DNA from: Tilletia caries
Lineage: Eukaryota > Basidiomycota > Exobasidiomycetes > Tilletiales > Tilletiaceae
Assembly: GCA_032718865.1 (NCBI GenBank)
Contig: JALUTQ010000039.1
Span: 1,775,168 to 1,839,167, forward strand
Length of the DNA stretch: 64,000 nt
Reading direction: 5' to 3'
Within the stretch, counting starts at the first letter, position 1. Each line of letters opens with the position of its first letter. This document shows, one piece after another, positions 9,540-18,946 of the stretch. The notes under the pieces are model-generated. The model saw only the letters and a program-made list of their open reading frames with translations. It was not told the origin of the DNA and did not search any database. The position numbers and the translations under genes were made by a program.

Positions 9540-12006
9540 TTATCACAGGATGGGCCAGTATTATGAAAATTATCACAGGATGGGCCATGGGCCGGCTGAA
9601 AAATTATATTACAAGATGGGCTGGGAGCAAAAATGAAATTTTTGATCGAGTAAGCTGGAAAGATTGAGATCATAGAAGGAGAGCATAGGAGTCGGGTTGG
9701 GGACTGTTTGATGAACGCTGAGCGTCTGTGCTCTGAAGTTCTAGTGGGAAGAACTGCACTGCTTGGTGGTGTGCGCGGTGTCACCACCGGAGCGGCAGAA
9801 GGAAACAGTGAAGGGAACAAAGGGGTCTGAGGATGAATATGGCTCGAACTGCTATGCGGAGCCAGAAGGCCCTACCTTGCTACCAGAACCTCTTTGGCCA
9901 TCCTCATTTCTCACGGCGCTTCACCTGAGGACGCCCGCGCTTTCTGCCGATGGCCGGAGCTTCAATGGTGCTAGCATCTAGATTGTCACGTGAGAGAGAC
10001 AGGGACGTAAGGGACCTTGTACGTAGCTCGCCACTGGTTAGTCTTGTAGTAAGCTCCAGTGTATGGAACCACATCGAGACGCTGTGACACGGCGAAGCAG
10101 CAAACATGTGCACAAGGAAGCAACATGAGATCAGGTTAGCCGCAGGAGCATGAGACCGCCTCCGAGTCGGCGGGATTGGCAGGCAGCTTGACCTCGAACG
10201 TCTTGCTAGAGGTATGGTCACGAGTCCTGCAAGATCAGTTGCACTTGAGACGTTGAGCCTGCGGGCAGATCAGGAGCAGATCGTACGGGTGGGAGGCTAA
10301 TGTCTGCTGCCACTTTAGCGCCGCCAATGCCCGCTTGTGGAAGTGCATCATCTCGTAGTCGTACATCGACGCCATGCTCTGCAGGGGCGGGAGTTCCCGG
10401 TGTCGGCGAAGAGCGGAGTTGGCGATCTCGCTAAGGTTGGACGTGACGTGATCAAAGCGGCGTCCGGGGAAGGCGTAAGAGGCCCAGTGCTTGTGGGGAA
10501 TTGCTTTGTTGGCAAAGGTAGTGGGCCGCTCCGCTCTTGTGCTGACGAAGTGCCTCCATGCAGTCTTTAATTTTAGCCTCCGTAGCCGCATAGACAAGCG
10601 GCCAGAAGAGCCGACGTGCTTTAGCGCCGTAGTGCTTCTTCACATTTTCCGCCAGGTGCCAGCAGCAGAATCCCTCTGTCATGCCCGGGAGAACCTCTTG
10701 AATTGCATTCAAAAGTCCCTTGTGACGATCAAAAATAATCGTGGTGTTGGCAGTTGGAGAGACCAAGAGTCGAGCAGACAACGAGCAGGAGACGCAGGAA
10801 CCAATTTCACGTATCTTGTCATTCGGACCGCACGAGTGCCGACGCGAGAATGATTAGATTGCTGTCCACATCCATACTTGTCGCGAGAAGCAGGACCATT
10901 CCGAGTTTGGTTCCGTAAATGTACCATCAACTGCAATAAACGGTTCGCATTAGTTTCAAGCGAGACGAGCGGTTCCGGGACTGAGAGGTGCACGAGAGAA
11001 GCAACCGTCTTATATCAGGTGGCTAATGGTCGAACTCGGATCTTTCTCCTGCACACGAGCCAGCCACACCCAAATGTATCGAAATTCGGGGCAGAACCGA
11101 TAATTGCATTGCGTGCCTTGTTGATCGTCGGCTGAGGTGGAGCAGTGCCATAGCTCTTCTTGAGCTGTGCCGTGACCTGGGAATGGGTAGTTTTGCCGCC
11201 GACACTCATGCAAGACTGGATTTGTTGTTATTACAAACAAAAAGAGTGTTATCAGTAAAAGTTAAATTGAAGCCTGTCAATGTAAGTGAGAGGGGCAGTA
11301 AAGAAGTCAGCGGTCAGCCTGTAGGAGAGCGACCAGCAAACAATCTTAAGCACCACAGCAGTGTGAGTGCATAAATCATTGTACCACATGTAGCCTATGG
11401 CGCGAACACTGAAAAACGTAGTGCTGATATACTGGAGAGCAGCGAGAAAGGAAACAACGACAGAACTGTGCCTAGAGGAAGAAATGGTGAGATGGGAACG
11501 GGAAGTGTGGAAGAGGACGAGCGAACTGTATACTCACCAAGCGCTTCAGAAGGTCGTGGTCAGAATAAGCCTTCCGCTTAGAAGGGGATTTACCGCTCAG
11601 CAATGCCTTTCTTTAAAAGTGGAAACGTGAACCAAACCAGCATCCTCGGTGTCCACATGTGCGCGAACTCGGAAGGGGCAGCCAGATGTAGCTTTCTGGT
11701 TGCAAACTGCCACACAGAGGCCAGCCTTGGATTGCTCCCAAGTGGGATTCAGGTTCAGCTTTAACGTGTAGAAGCGGACAGTGTCCTTGAACTTGAACTT
11801 GTCAAGAGAGCTGAAGGTGTTGTTGGCGGCGACCTCCTGCAGAGGCACAATGGCGAACATCTTGGGTGAGGAAAAAGACTGCTGAGATGCCTGGGGCGAC
11901 GAGAGCGTATGTGTCTTAAAAACACTTAAGCTCAGCAATGCAAGAATCAAAACGTGAATGAGGCGAAGGAAAAGTTCATTTTTGCTTCCAGCCCATCCTG
12001 TGATAA
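9540..12006 (-). mobile_element. MULE transposon, copy 1
   Basis: Delimited by TTATCACAGGATGGGCC at 9540 (repeated at about 9567 and, diverged, near 9600) and the inverted GCCCATCCTGTGATAA ending at 12006. The transposase gene lies between them on the minus strand. I could not find a matching 9-bp target duplication: the left flank reads GGAGATGAG, the right flank GGTCTCGGC. The right end abuts a fragment of the AGTATAGTGAAAG hAT MITE, so this copy may have inserted into that MITE and later lost its left flank. The same junction occurs in the 32.9 kb copy. Confidence 0.8.
9904..11860 (-). pseudogene. MULE transposase (copy 1)
   Basis: From ATG at 11860: a MuDR-type N-terminal DNA-binding region (FKFKDTVRFYTLKLNL ... 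CPFRVRAHV), a linker exon (QVTAQLKKSYG ... INKARNAIIG), the catalytic core with IAVDGTF (first Asp), YGTKLGMVLLLATSMD and IIFDRHKGLL (second Asp), CCWHLAENVKKHYG, then a C-terminal block with a SWIM finger (CSCG...CAHVCCFA) and WRATYKVPYVPVS ... GRKRGRPQVKRRE. The architecture matches intact MULE transposases. Lesions: a frameshift just after VDGTF (shared with copy 2), stops at KCN* and inside the SWIM finger (private), and a 2-bp insertion before the GRKRGRP tail (private). The WRATYKVPYVPVS segment is intact here but deleted in copy 2, so neither copy is complete. Confidence 0.82.
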
Positions 12007-12112
12007 GGTCTCGGCAACCATGTTCACTTCTTGTACTTTGTAACTTGCAAATGAAAACTAGTATGAAACTTTTACTCTACTTTGGCCCAGTGTTTGGCTC
12101 CGAGTATAGTCA
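12007..12112. mobile_element. Fragment of AGTATAGTGAAAG hAT MITE family
   Basis: Starts at GGTCTCGGCAACC and continues with TTCACTTCTTGTACTTTGTAACTTG, closely matching positions 23047-23140 of the complete MITE, and ends around GGCTCCGAG. Only the left end is present. It directly abuts the MULE end at 12006 and is repeated with it at 32959-33065. Confidence 0.7.
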
Positions 12113-12224
12113 CACGTTTTTCAATCATTTGTGCCGACCCCCTCTTCACGCAATCTAAAAATCAGAATCAGAGTCCTGTCAAACATTAGCTGCTGCTGGT
12201 TCTCTGGCGACTTCTCGGGCCCAA

Positions 12225-12730
12225 GGTGGAGGAACCGTGTTCCCCATTTTTTGCTGCCACGAAAAAGTCCTCTCAACCGAGAGGGCCCGCAAGCTCAACA
12301 ATAATTACAAGCTCAACGATAACCCATACAAAACGAGTGGGTGTCGTCGCCGCCTGGACGGAGCCAGTGCCGTCGGCACTGATCGAACACGAGTCAAGAT
12401 GCATCGTCTGGCCATAATCGTCTGAGCGGAATAATATGGTCCAGCGACCCGGGGGGGACAGGGGCCTTGGAGGCTGCGTGAGATTGGTCGATAGAACACA
12501 TGTCAATTTGGCAGAGCGTCTCTCCTGGAATAATGCTTCGGACCTTTTCGATAGGCACAAACGCTATTCGTACAATGTTCTAGCCGTGGCCAACATGATC
12601 GACGCTTTCGCTTCGTGCATGTTGGTTTTACAGGTAGTGCTCACGATCAGAGGGTCTTGAAGGCTACTGCACTGCACCAGCAGTCCGAGCATTACTTTGG
12701 CAGCGATCAATTTATACTTGGTGATTCCGA
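12225..12730 (+). pseudogene. Second PIF/Harbinger-type transposase remnant
   Basis: The frame at 12474-12640 gives LVDRTHVNLAERLSW ... NASDLFDRHKRYSYNVLAVAN, matching the first-Asp block of DDE_Tnp_4 transposases (usually DGTH...KG.YS.NV.A). A frameshift near 12610 leads into HVGFTGSAHDQRVLKATAL ... FILGDSDY, the second-Asp block (GSAHDQRV). The catalytic Glu block is missing: at 12731 the sequence changes into an unrelated gene family. The upstream GGTGGAGGAACCGTGTTCCCC block also recurs at 17303-17345. It differs clearly from the 7-8 kb transposase, so two Harbinger lineages are present. Confidence 0.7.
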
Positions 12731-12737
12731 CTACGTA

Positions 12738-13166
12738 TGGGTGTGCGCTCTACAGGCGGCGCAGGCGCGGCAGGAGGACACCAACGTCGCGTTGAACGCG
12801 ACGATGAGAGAGGTCCTCTCCCTCCTCAGAAAGCGAGGCAGGGAGGAGGATGAGGAGGAGGAGGAGGAGAGGGCGGGGAAGAAGGTCAAGAAAGAAGTGG
12901 GGAACGGAAAGGGGAAGGAGAAGGAGGTCGACGAGGTCGACGAGGTGGACAAGGTGGAAGCATCGGAGATCCTCGCCCAGCTCGTCGCAAACGAAATCAA
13001 GGCGCTGGGCGGGGCGGGACACGAGCGAAGCGAGATCGAGGCCACCCTCAAATCTCGGATCGGCCATCCTATCGACCTCAAGAATTTTCTTCATCGGCAC
13101 CCCGCGGTGTTCTCATTCACCCACGGCCGCCCAGGACTATGGACATTGGACGCTCCGGTCCGCTGA
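12738..13166 (+). pseudogene. Coiled-coil / winged-helix-like family, C-terminal copy
   Basis: An open frame of 143 codons encoding a heptad-like helix (CALQAAQARQEDTNVALNATM ... LLRKRG), a Glu/Lys-rich segment (EEDEEEEEERAGKKVKKE), an Asp/Glu/Val repeat, and a compact C-terminal domain ASEILAQLVANEIKALGG...HPIDLKNFLHRHPAVFSFTHGRPGLWTL. The last part resembles a winged-helix fold (helices, then a hairpin ending in WTL), but I cannot name the family. The N-terminus is absent because the copy is fused to the Harbinger fragment. Nearly full-length and N-terminal relatives are at 26.0-26.7 kb and 57.3 kb. Function unknown; a nucleic-acid binding role is only inference. Confidence 0.55.
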
Positions 13167-13185
13167 TCAAGCCTCCGGAAACGTA

Positions 13186-13265
13186 GCAGCCTCGCGCTCC
13201 GTGCTCCCGCAGAAGTCAGTCAGCGGGAGGAAATCCTCGAAAATGCATTCCATACTCGGGCCTAA
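13186..13265. mobile_element. Fragment of CTCCG-family hAT MITE
   Basis: CTCGCGCTCCGTGCTCCCGC...CAGTCAGCGGGAGGAAATCC and the following 30 bases match 1895-1960 of the complete element. No ends or target duplication are visible. It directly follows the coiled-coil family copy. Confidence 0.6.
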
Positions 13266-13539
13266 TGGTTGTCGGTTGCATACTCCCATCTCCCGAGCTC
13301 CCGAACGTACGATCGAGAGTTTGTTTGACCCAGGGGAGATTCTATACACATCCACAGAGTCTCCTAGATCTCTCCTGTCCTCCGGATGATATTTGGTCGT
13401 TCAGTAAGGCCTGTGTTCGTTGGAAAAAAGGGGGGGGGGGGGTTAAGTCCTTCATTGGCGGATTGTGAGCTTCCCCCGAAGTGCTCAGATGCACACATTG
13501 ACAAAACATTTCGATTTGACTCTTCTTGCGTTACATTAT

Positions 13540-14253
13540 CAGGGCTCGGCTCCGACTATAGTCGCACGTTGTTTGGCATAGTCTTAGTCGTAGTCGTAGG
13601 CGTTTTTTGAACATCCGAAATAGTCATAGTCGTAAGTCTGACTATAGTGGCATAGTCGACTATAGTCGCAGGCTTTTGCGCAGCCAAAATTTGCACTATA
13701 GTGTGACTATAGCCAAAATTGTAACACCTGTGCGCCACTATAGTCGGACTTTGGGACAATAATTTTCGCACTATAGTTGCACGTCAAATTTCAGACTATA
13801 AATAATTATAGTGTAGGTCGCTTTTAATTGTCTAAAATCGGATATAGTCAGGCTATGGTTCGACTATCCAACGATAATATTCGCACCATGACTGGCTATA
13901 GTGTTTCATGGGCAATGGATGTCATAGTCTGACTATAGCGGTGGCGGTCGGGTCTGCGGCTATAGTCGCAACTCCAAGCTATCGTCAGACCATGACATGC
14001 TATAGTCGGACAATAGCCGAATTGTTTGCTGCGACTATAGCCTTGACGTCCAGCTATTGTCCGACTATAGTCGCAAAATTAATTTTAGACCAGATTTTTA
14101 ACGACTATGGCGACTATTGTCTTACATTTTCTGGAGCATAGTCATAGTCATAGTCGTAAGTGCGACTATCAGCGGCTATGCCCATAGTCGCTCATAGTCG
14201 TATGAGGCTATAGTCGTGATAGTCGTAAAATCCCATAGTCGTGCCGAGCCCTG
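13540..14253. mobile_element. hAT MITE built from CTATAG words
   Basis: A 714-bp element with TIRs CAGGGCTCGGC / GCCGAGCCCTG and a perfect 8-bp duplication TACATTAT (13532-13539, 14254-14261). The whole interior consists of variants of GACTATAGTC and CATAGTCGTAG, in both orientations, with the palindromic core CTATAG recurring dozens of times. No coding potential. The TIR matches those of the elements at 23045, 26794 and 40046, whose interiors are unrelated. A shortened second copy is at 29549-30218. Confidence 0.93.
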
Positions 14254-14600
14254 TACATTATTATTTCTTGTCCATATTTATTTTTGAGCTTTTGCCCTCC
14301 AATTATTTTACTGTGCTTTTTTGGCTACAAGAATTGATGCATTCAAATGGGGCGAGGGGAAGCTACACGAGGGGATGCAAGGGAAGGGGAGGCGAGGGTG
14401 ACAGCCGGGCGTGCAATTCTCAGCATGAGATGGAGAGCAAGCGGATGAAGACTTTCCAGTCGTTCTCAACAGCTCAAGTAATCGGAAAGATCAGACAACA
14501 TAAAAAAAGACAGAGACCATGCTTGAGATTGAGAGAGGACAGATTACATTGAGGTTGGCATGAGTGTGAGTGTGAGTTTCAGAAGAGTCAGGGGTCCATC

Positions 14601-15142
14601 TTATCCTGCGGCCCTGAGGGCCTCGTACTTGGCCTTCATCGCCTCGTACTTGCCCTCCAGGCAGCCGTATGCAACGAGCTGGTCGGACAGCTCGTCCTCC
14701 TTCTTCTGGAGGTTGTGGGCGGCATTGGCCAGCTTCCTGTGGGTGAGAAGGAAGGAAAAGAGAAGTCAGTATACATCTGAGTCGGAGCTCCACAACTAGA
14801 ACCTCACTTACTTTTGGAGTCCCGAGATTTGGCGACTGTGAGAGCCGTGGAGGAACTTGGCCTCGTTGAGGATCTTGGCGAGGGCCATGTCGGCCGGACT
14901 CGTTGCCTGACCGCTCTCGGCGATTGTGATGTTTGAGCCGCTCACCGTGACATTGTTCCCGGTGCTGGTCGTGCCGCTGCCGCTTCCGCTGCCACCGGGA
15001 GCCTCGGACAGCTCCCGTGTGGACCCCGGGTGTGCTTTGAGGGCGGGCTGGATTCTGCCGGGGCCTTGCGCTTGGCGGCCGGCCCGGGCTGGTACTCGTC
15101 GGTGTCGTCTGCGATTAGCGAGCTGTGTGAATGGTCGGACAT
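14601..15142 (-). CDS. Small coiled-coil protein of unknown function
   Basis: Starts at ATG 15142 (MSDHSHSSLIADDTDEYQPG, with AAKRKAPAES as a possible nuclear-localisation motif) and continues through a Gly/Ser/Thr-rich segment (GSGSGTTSTGNNVTVSGSN), a helical block ADMALAKILNEAKFLHG and a coiled coil (QKKLANAAHNLQKKEDELSDQL) to the stop at 14601. An intron at 14737-14811 has a perfect GTAAGT donor and CACAG acceptor and joins in frame. A single-base frameshift near 15030 separates the first 40 codons from the rest; it could be an assembly error or a real lesion. A (GT)n run just upstream of the ATG may be part of the leader. No family recognised. Confidence 0.6.
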
Positions 15143-15589
15143 TTGAGCTGTGTGTGTGTGTGTGAGGGAGGCGTTGAAAAGTGAAGAGTTCTGGCTGGAA
15201 TGTGAAGAGGAGAAAGTCAGGAGGAAAGAAAGAAGAAGGGAAGAAAGGTCAGCGGTCTGCAACGAGCAAAGGAAGCAAAAGTACATTTCAGTTTCTCGTC
15301 AGTCTTTGGAGCTGTTCCCACGGTAGTCAGTAGCTGTCAACGCTCACACACTCGTATCTGTTTGCAACACTACCTTTGAATTTCTGCGATTGTCGTTGTT
15401 GACGGTCGTCTTGTTGACCAGGGCGACGACAACGACGACAAGGTGGGTCGCACACTGCGAACTCGCACAGAATGTTCTGACACGGCGGAATAAAATAAAG
15501 TTTTAGAAGTTTTCGGATAAAGTTTAGGTTTAGCGTCGTCAGGAACAGGCTAGTCGGCGGTGTGGGGTATCTGACATCTGACTGCTTGA

Positions 15590-15745
15590 CTATTATTGAC
15601 TATTGACTCCTGGGGCGCACAGCAAGATCAAAACCCGATAAGCGATCCTGCTTGACTCCTGACTGATGAGGCCTGAGGCCTGAGGCTTGAGTACTGACTC
15701 CTGAGGCGCACGGCCAGCTCAAAACCCGATGAGCGATCATCCATC
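15590..15745. repeat. Degenerate tandem repeat with TGACTCCTG words
   Basis: A unit of about 95 bp (GACTCC..GGGCGCAC...CTCAAAACCCGATAAGCGATC) occurs twice, at about 15603-15650 and 15697-15740, separated by iterated GAGGCCTGAGGC and TGACT words. It resembles the other short-word tracts in the window, but I found no terminal repeats or target duplication. Confidence 0.6.
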
Positions 15746-16342
15746 AAGACGTCCTCTTGCGGAGGAGAGCAGAAGCGTTCATGGCCCACGTCCACGTCTC
15801 TGGCTTAGTCTCTCCCGCTATCCCGCTGCGGCTCCATATGTCCAGTGCGCGCTCCACTTGTCCCTATGTCGATCAGAAGTCTCGCTCTTGCTGAATCGCC
15901 TTTATGCTGATCTTTCTCTGCAGTCTTGGTGCAACCTCTTGCTATGTGACTGACAATGGTAAGTGAAAGCACACTTCCAGCATGCAATGGAAGCTGTGTC
16001 ACTGTGCGTATTGTATAAAGCTAAATCGCAACTAAGGAGCAATCTATTCGACCTAAAATTGCCCAAGTGCCTCTTGGGCCGGCGATATATAACATATAGA
16101 AAATCATCACAAACCGGTTCAAAGCTTTTGTGCTCGGGTCGGACTTATAGATTGCTCTATTCTTGGTCATGACATTGGTTTGCACCTTTATCCACCTGCT
16201 GAACTTTATAATGTTATGACTTATGATGGACCATGAGATCAATACCTGGCTGAACAGGCACGCAAGCCGCAGTGGTCAGTGGTGTAAGCCCTAAAATGTA
16301 AAACCTACTCATTTCCAAGAAACACGATGGAACAGAGGCTAA
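15746..16342. other. No supportable gene
   Basis: Only short frames without recognisable features occur here. The segment lies between the tandem repeat and the pogo-type MITE. I see nothing in it. Confidence 0.35.
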
Positions 16343-16344
16343 TA

Positions 16345-16727
16345 CAGTTGGACCTCGGTTAAGCTATGCGCTTAGTAAGTAATACCTCGACTAAGTCATG
16401 AAATTTGGCTGGTCCCAAGTCGGTCATAGACTTTTCCGAGGATATAACTGTTTTGAGGTCCAAAATGACCCTATTCAGACTCAATTTGGTCGAAAGACTC
16501 CAATACTAGCTGCCAAAAAGTTGCCATCTGGCGTCTAAAAGGTCTTAGATCGTGGTCTTTGCGCCAGAAACGCTGCCAAAGATGAACCAAGCGATTTTCT
16601 CGGCCGAGAAAATGCTCATAGCCTGAACTCGGAACAAGTGACCACTCTGATTTTGTAAAGTCATTACCTCATTTAAGTCTTAGAAAAAGGTCCGCACCGA
16701 CTGTATGACTGAAACGAGGTCCAACTG
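16345..16727. mobile_element. Pogo/Tigger-type MITE
   Basis: A 383-bp element with TIRs CAGTTGGACCTCG / CGAGGTCCAACTG and TA at both flanks (16343-16344, 16728-16729). A CAGT..GACCTCG end plus TA duplication is the recognised signature of pogo-like Tc1/mariner elements. No coding frame. The pogo-type transposase fragment at 2217-2700 shows that such elements exist in this genome, though no direct link can be shown. Confidence 0.88.
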
Positions 16728-16940
16728 TATACAACCGATTTTGATGTGGATCCTCACAATGACTCTTTGTTGCAATCGAATCGTTCATGTTCCACACCTC
16801 AACCTTCTACACAGCTTTTTTGCTTGTCTCTAACAGATGTGGTCATCTTATGTTCAACAGAGAAAATAGGGTGCATATTTATTGTAAGTTGAAGTGAAAG
16901 GATGGAAGGATGAGGGAGTGGAAGACAAGATTATCACTTA

Positions 16941-17274
16941 GAGTGCGTACAGCTGCCGCGTCTTCCATGACGCTACTACGTAAAATTGCGTCATGTGATA
17001 TCCGATACCGCGGTAGCGTCATGACCCGTACAGCTGACCACACGTGACGCAGAGTCTTGCGTCATGACGCAGTTTTCTCAATGCAAAAGTGCGTCGACCT
17101 CCAGAGGTCGACGCACCGTGATTTGACATCTCACATTGTTCTGTCTTCTTCCAGACTGCAGCTGTACGCACTTTGACGCTGATCTCACGATTTGTCACAC
17201 TCGCACCAGGTTTCGAATTTCTCCGTCATGGAATGCATTTTCAATGTCAAAATCACAGGCAGCTGTACGCACTC
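16941..17274. mobile_element. Harbinger-like MITE, GCGTCATGACGC family
   Basis: A 334-bp element with TIRs GAGTGCGTACAGCTGCC / GGCAGCTGTACGCACTC and a 3-bp duplication TTA (16938-16940, 17275-17277). The left part iterates GCGTCATGACGC-like palindromes, and an internal copy of the end (GCAGCTGTACGCAC) lies at 17159. The TIR is a diverged form of the GAGCGTGTCCTGCTGCC end used by the Harbinger elements at 2858 and 5044, yet the interior words are different. Confidence 0.82.
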
Positions 17275-17302
17275 TTACATTCTTCAACGTATTTGGGCCT
17301 AA

Positions 17303-17345
17303 AGGTGGAGGAACGGTATTCCCCATTTTTTGTTGTCACGAGAAG
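17303..17345 (+). pseudogene. Short Harbinger remnant
   Basis: About 43 bases (GGTGGAGGAACGGTATTCCCC and following) match the start of the second Harbinger transposase remnant at 12225 and 33178. Nothing else of that gene is present. It lies directly behind the MITE that ends at 17274. Confidence 0.55.
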
Positions 17346-17667
17346 AGAAAGCCCTCTCTGCCCCTGGTGGAAAACATTTACGGATTCATCAGCTTGGAAA
17401 AAAGAAAAGTATCACTTACACTCAATGATCGCAACATTTTTGTATTAATTTGGGCCTTGCGAGCTCACACAAACCCAAATAGATCCCGTATGACACGGGC
17501 TACTTGATGCCTGTGTCTGCTTTCTTCTTCGAACGCGGCCAGTCTCAAGTTGAATATGCATGTACCGGTATCGTCTTGAGGAGTTTGTATAATTAATATG
17601 AAGGGGACATATCGGTAAATATCTACGAGAATGTGTCTGTTTTACGTGTAGAAATGTGAAGACCAAC

Positions 17668-18325
17668 AAAGAAAAGTGCTGAGCTCCGTGGTGCCGACCA
17701 ATGACTGCTGAAGCTAATGCGCTCGATGTCTATGTGTGAGTCTTGCTGTCTTTCTAAGGTTGTAGATCCGTGACTAATCAGACCCTGAAATCTTTCAAGT
17801 TGGCTATTCGGAGCTTCCAATCTTTATTCTTGCTATCCGCTCACGGCTGAAAAGCTTAACCCCGATCTCCATTGCTTCCTTCTGCGTGAGCAATAATTTT
17901 CGCGCGGATATACATTTTCAACGTCAACTTTGGCAAGCGCACCTCAGATAAAAGTCCGCCGGTTTCGAGAAACCGTTGTCCTCAGCGCAGTGAGTTAAAG
18001 AGCCACAATCCATGCTGTCTCAGCTTCTCACTGAACCCGACGATACGCATCACGGGCGGGTCGTCGTCATCGGTACTACTAGCTAGTGAGTCTCTAGCTC
18101 TACCACACCATGCCTACCGAACTTTGTCCTGCCGCTAACTTATTCCGATCCACACACAGTCATGAATCACATGACGCCGCGCTCCTTCGTCGCCTTCCGC
18201 GCCACATTAATGTTCCTCTGCCCGATTTTTCTGCTTGACTCTCGATAATTAAACCTCATCTTGCTCGTCACGTGCGGAAGTCTCATCTCACCCTCAGGGA
18301 TCTCTTGCACCTCGCACATCTGATA
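17668..18325. repeat. Duplicated block D, copy 1
   Basis: Matches 57624-58281 in the same orientation at roughly 95 percent, with a sharp start (GAAAAGTGCTGAGC) and end (CACATCTGAT). On the minus strand both copies hold coding-looking pieces: an exon whose 57.9 kb version reads FIGGTLAKFDVENGWVISAR and ARKLLLTQKEAMEIGVKLF, and an upstream piece MCEVQEIPEGEIRLPH. Copy 1 has frame damage in the first of these. No family recognised; probably part of an uncharacterised dispersed gene or element. Confidence 0.8.
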
Positions 18326-18410
18326 GGGGGGTTAGGATTTAAGTGGGCCGCTGGTGACCTGCTGAATGTGAGCTGCCCAGTGATCTTTACATCTTCTCTC
18401 ACCCAGATGC

Positions 18411-18826
18411 AGCGGCAGCGACATTGCGGATCTGGTCGTCCGCTCCCTTCAACATCTCGTCCACCACGTCGAGAAGCGGAAGTACATCCTTCGACTCATC
18501 CCCGATCAGCGCGTTCTTTGGCTCGACGAGGACGAAAGCTTCTACGGCGTCGCCGATGATGGGCTCTTTCTGCTTGTATTCCGCGAGCAATTTGTACGTC
18601 CTAGCAGCTTTGCACACTACTACTGGCGCCTGCAACAGGAGCCCGGCAAGGTCTTCCTGCTAGGTGCCGGAGGTACTGAGCTACCACCTTCGAGAAGGTC
18701 GCCCGCCATACGTGTTCGGGGGATATTGGTAGCGCTCGGGGGCAGGCCTGTGCGGTCCCTTGGGAGCGACCAGGCAAACGTCCGAGCCATGCCTTTGGCC
18801 GGCGCGCCACTGGCATGGAGGCAGTA
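18411..18826 (+). CDS. Uncharacterised exon
   Basis: Directly after a good acceptor (CTCACCCAG, ending at 18408) a frame runs without stops to 18826 and reads DIADLVVRSLQHLVHHVEKR, VLWLDEDESFYGVADDGLFL and HYYWRLQQEPGKVFLLGAG, which has the hydrophobic pattern of a folded protein. The opposite strand (18399-18635) is also open, so the coding strand is uncertain. It begins about 85 bp after duplicated block D and ends before the inverted-repeat element at 18947. No family recognised. Confidence 0.4.
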
Positions 18827-18946
18827 ATCCGTGCTGCCGGCGGGCAAGGCCGCAAGATGTGCACTTAGGGCGTGTCAGTCCTTCCCTCTCTCCGATCCGC
18901 CCAATTCTCTCTCTCCGATCCGCCCCAAATCCCCTTACCCATACCG

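Larger units (their letters stand above)
9214..12730. repeat. Segmental duplication B, copy 1
   Basis: This 3.5 kb matches 30219-33690 in the same orientation with a few percent divergence and small indels. It contains the end of the exon above, a complete MULE element and a second Harbinger-type transposase remnant. The left edge in copy 2 coincides exactly with the end of a hAT MITE; the right edge is inside the Harbinger frame (GDSDY here, GDSGY in the other copy). Confidence 0.93.

Noticed and set aside
9531..12016. 9-bp target duplication for the MULE at 9540-12006
   Set aside because: I tried shifting both ends by several bases; the flanks GGAGATGAG and GGTCTCGGC never match.
13424..13441. 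Poly-G run as a functional G-quadruplex
   Set aside because: It is a single homopolymer and gives no evidence of function.
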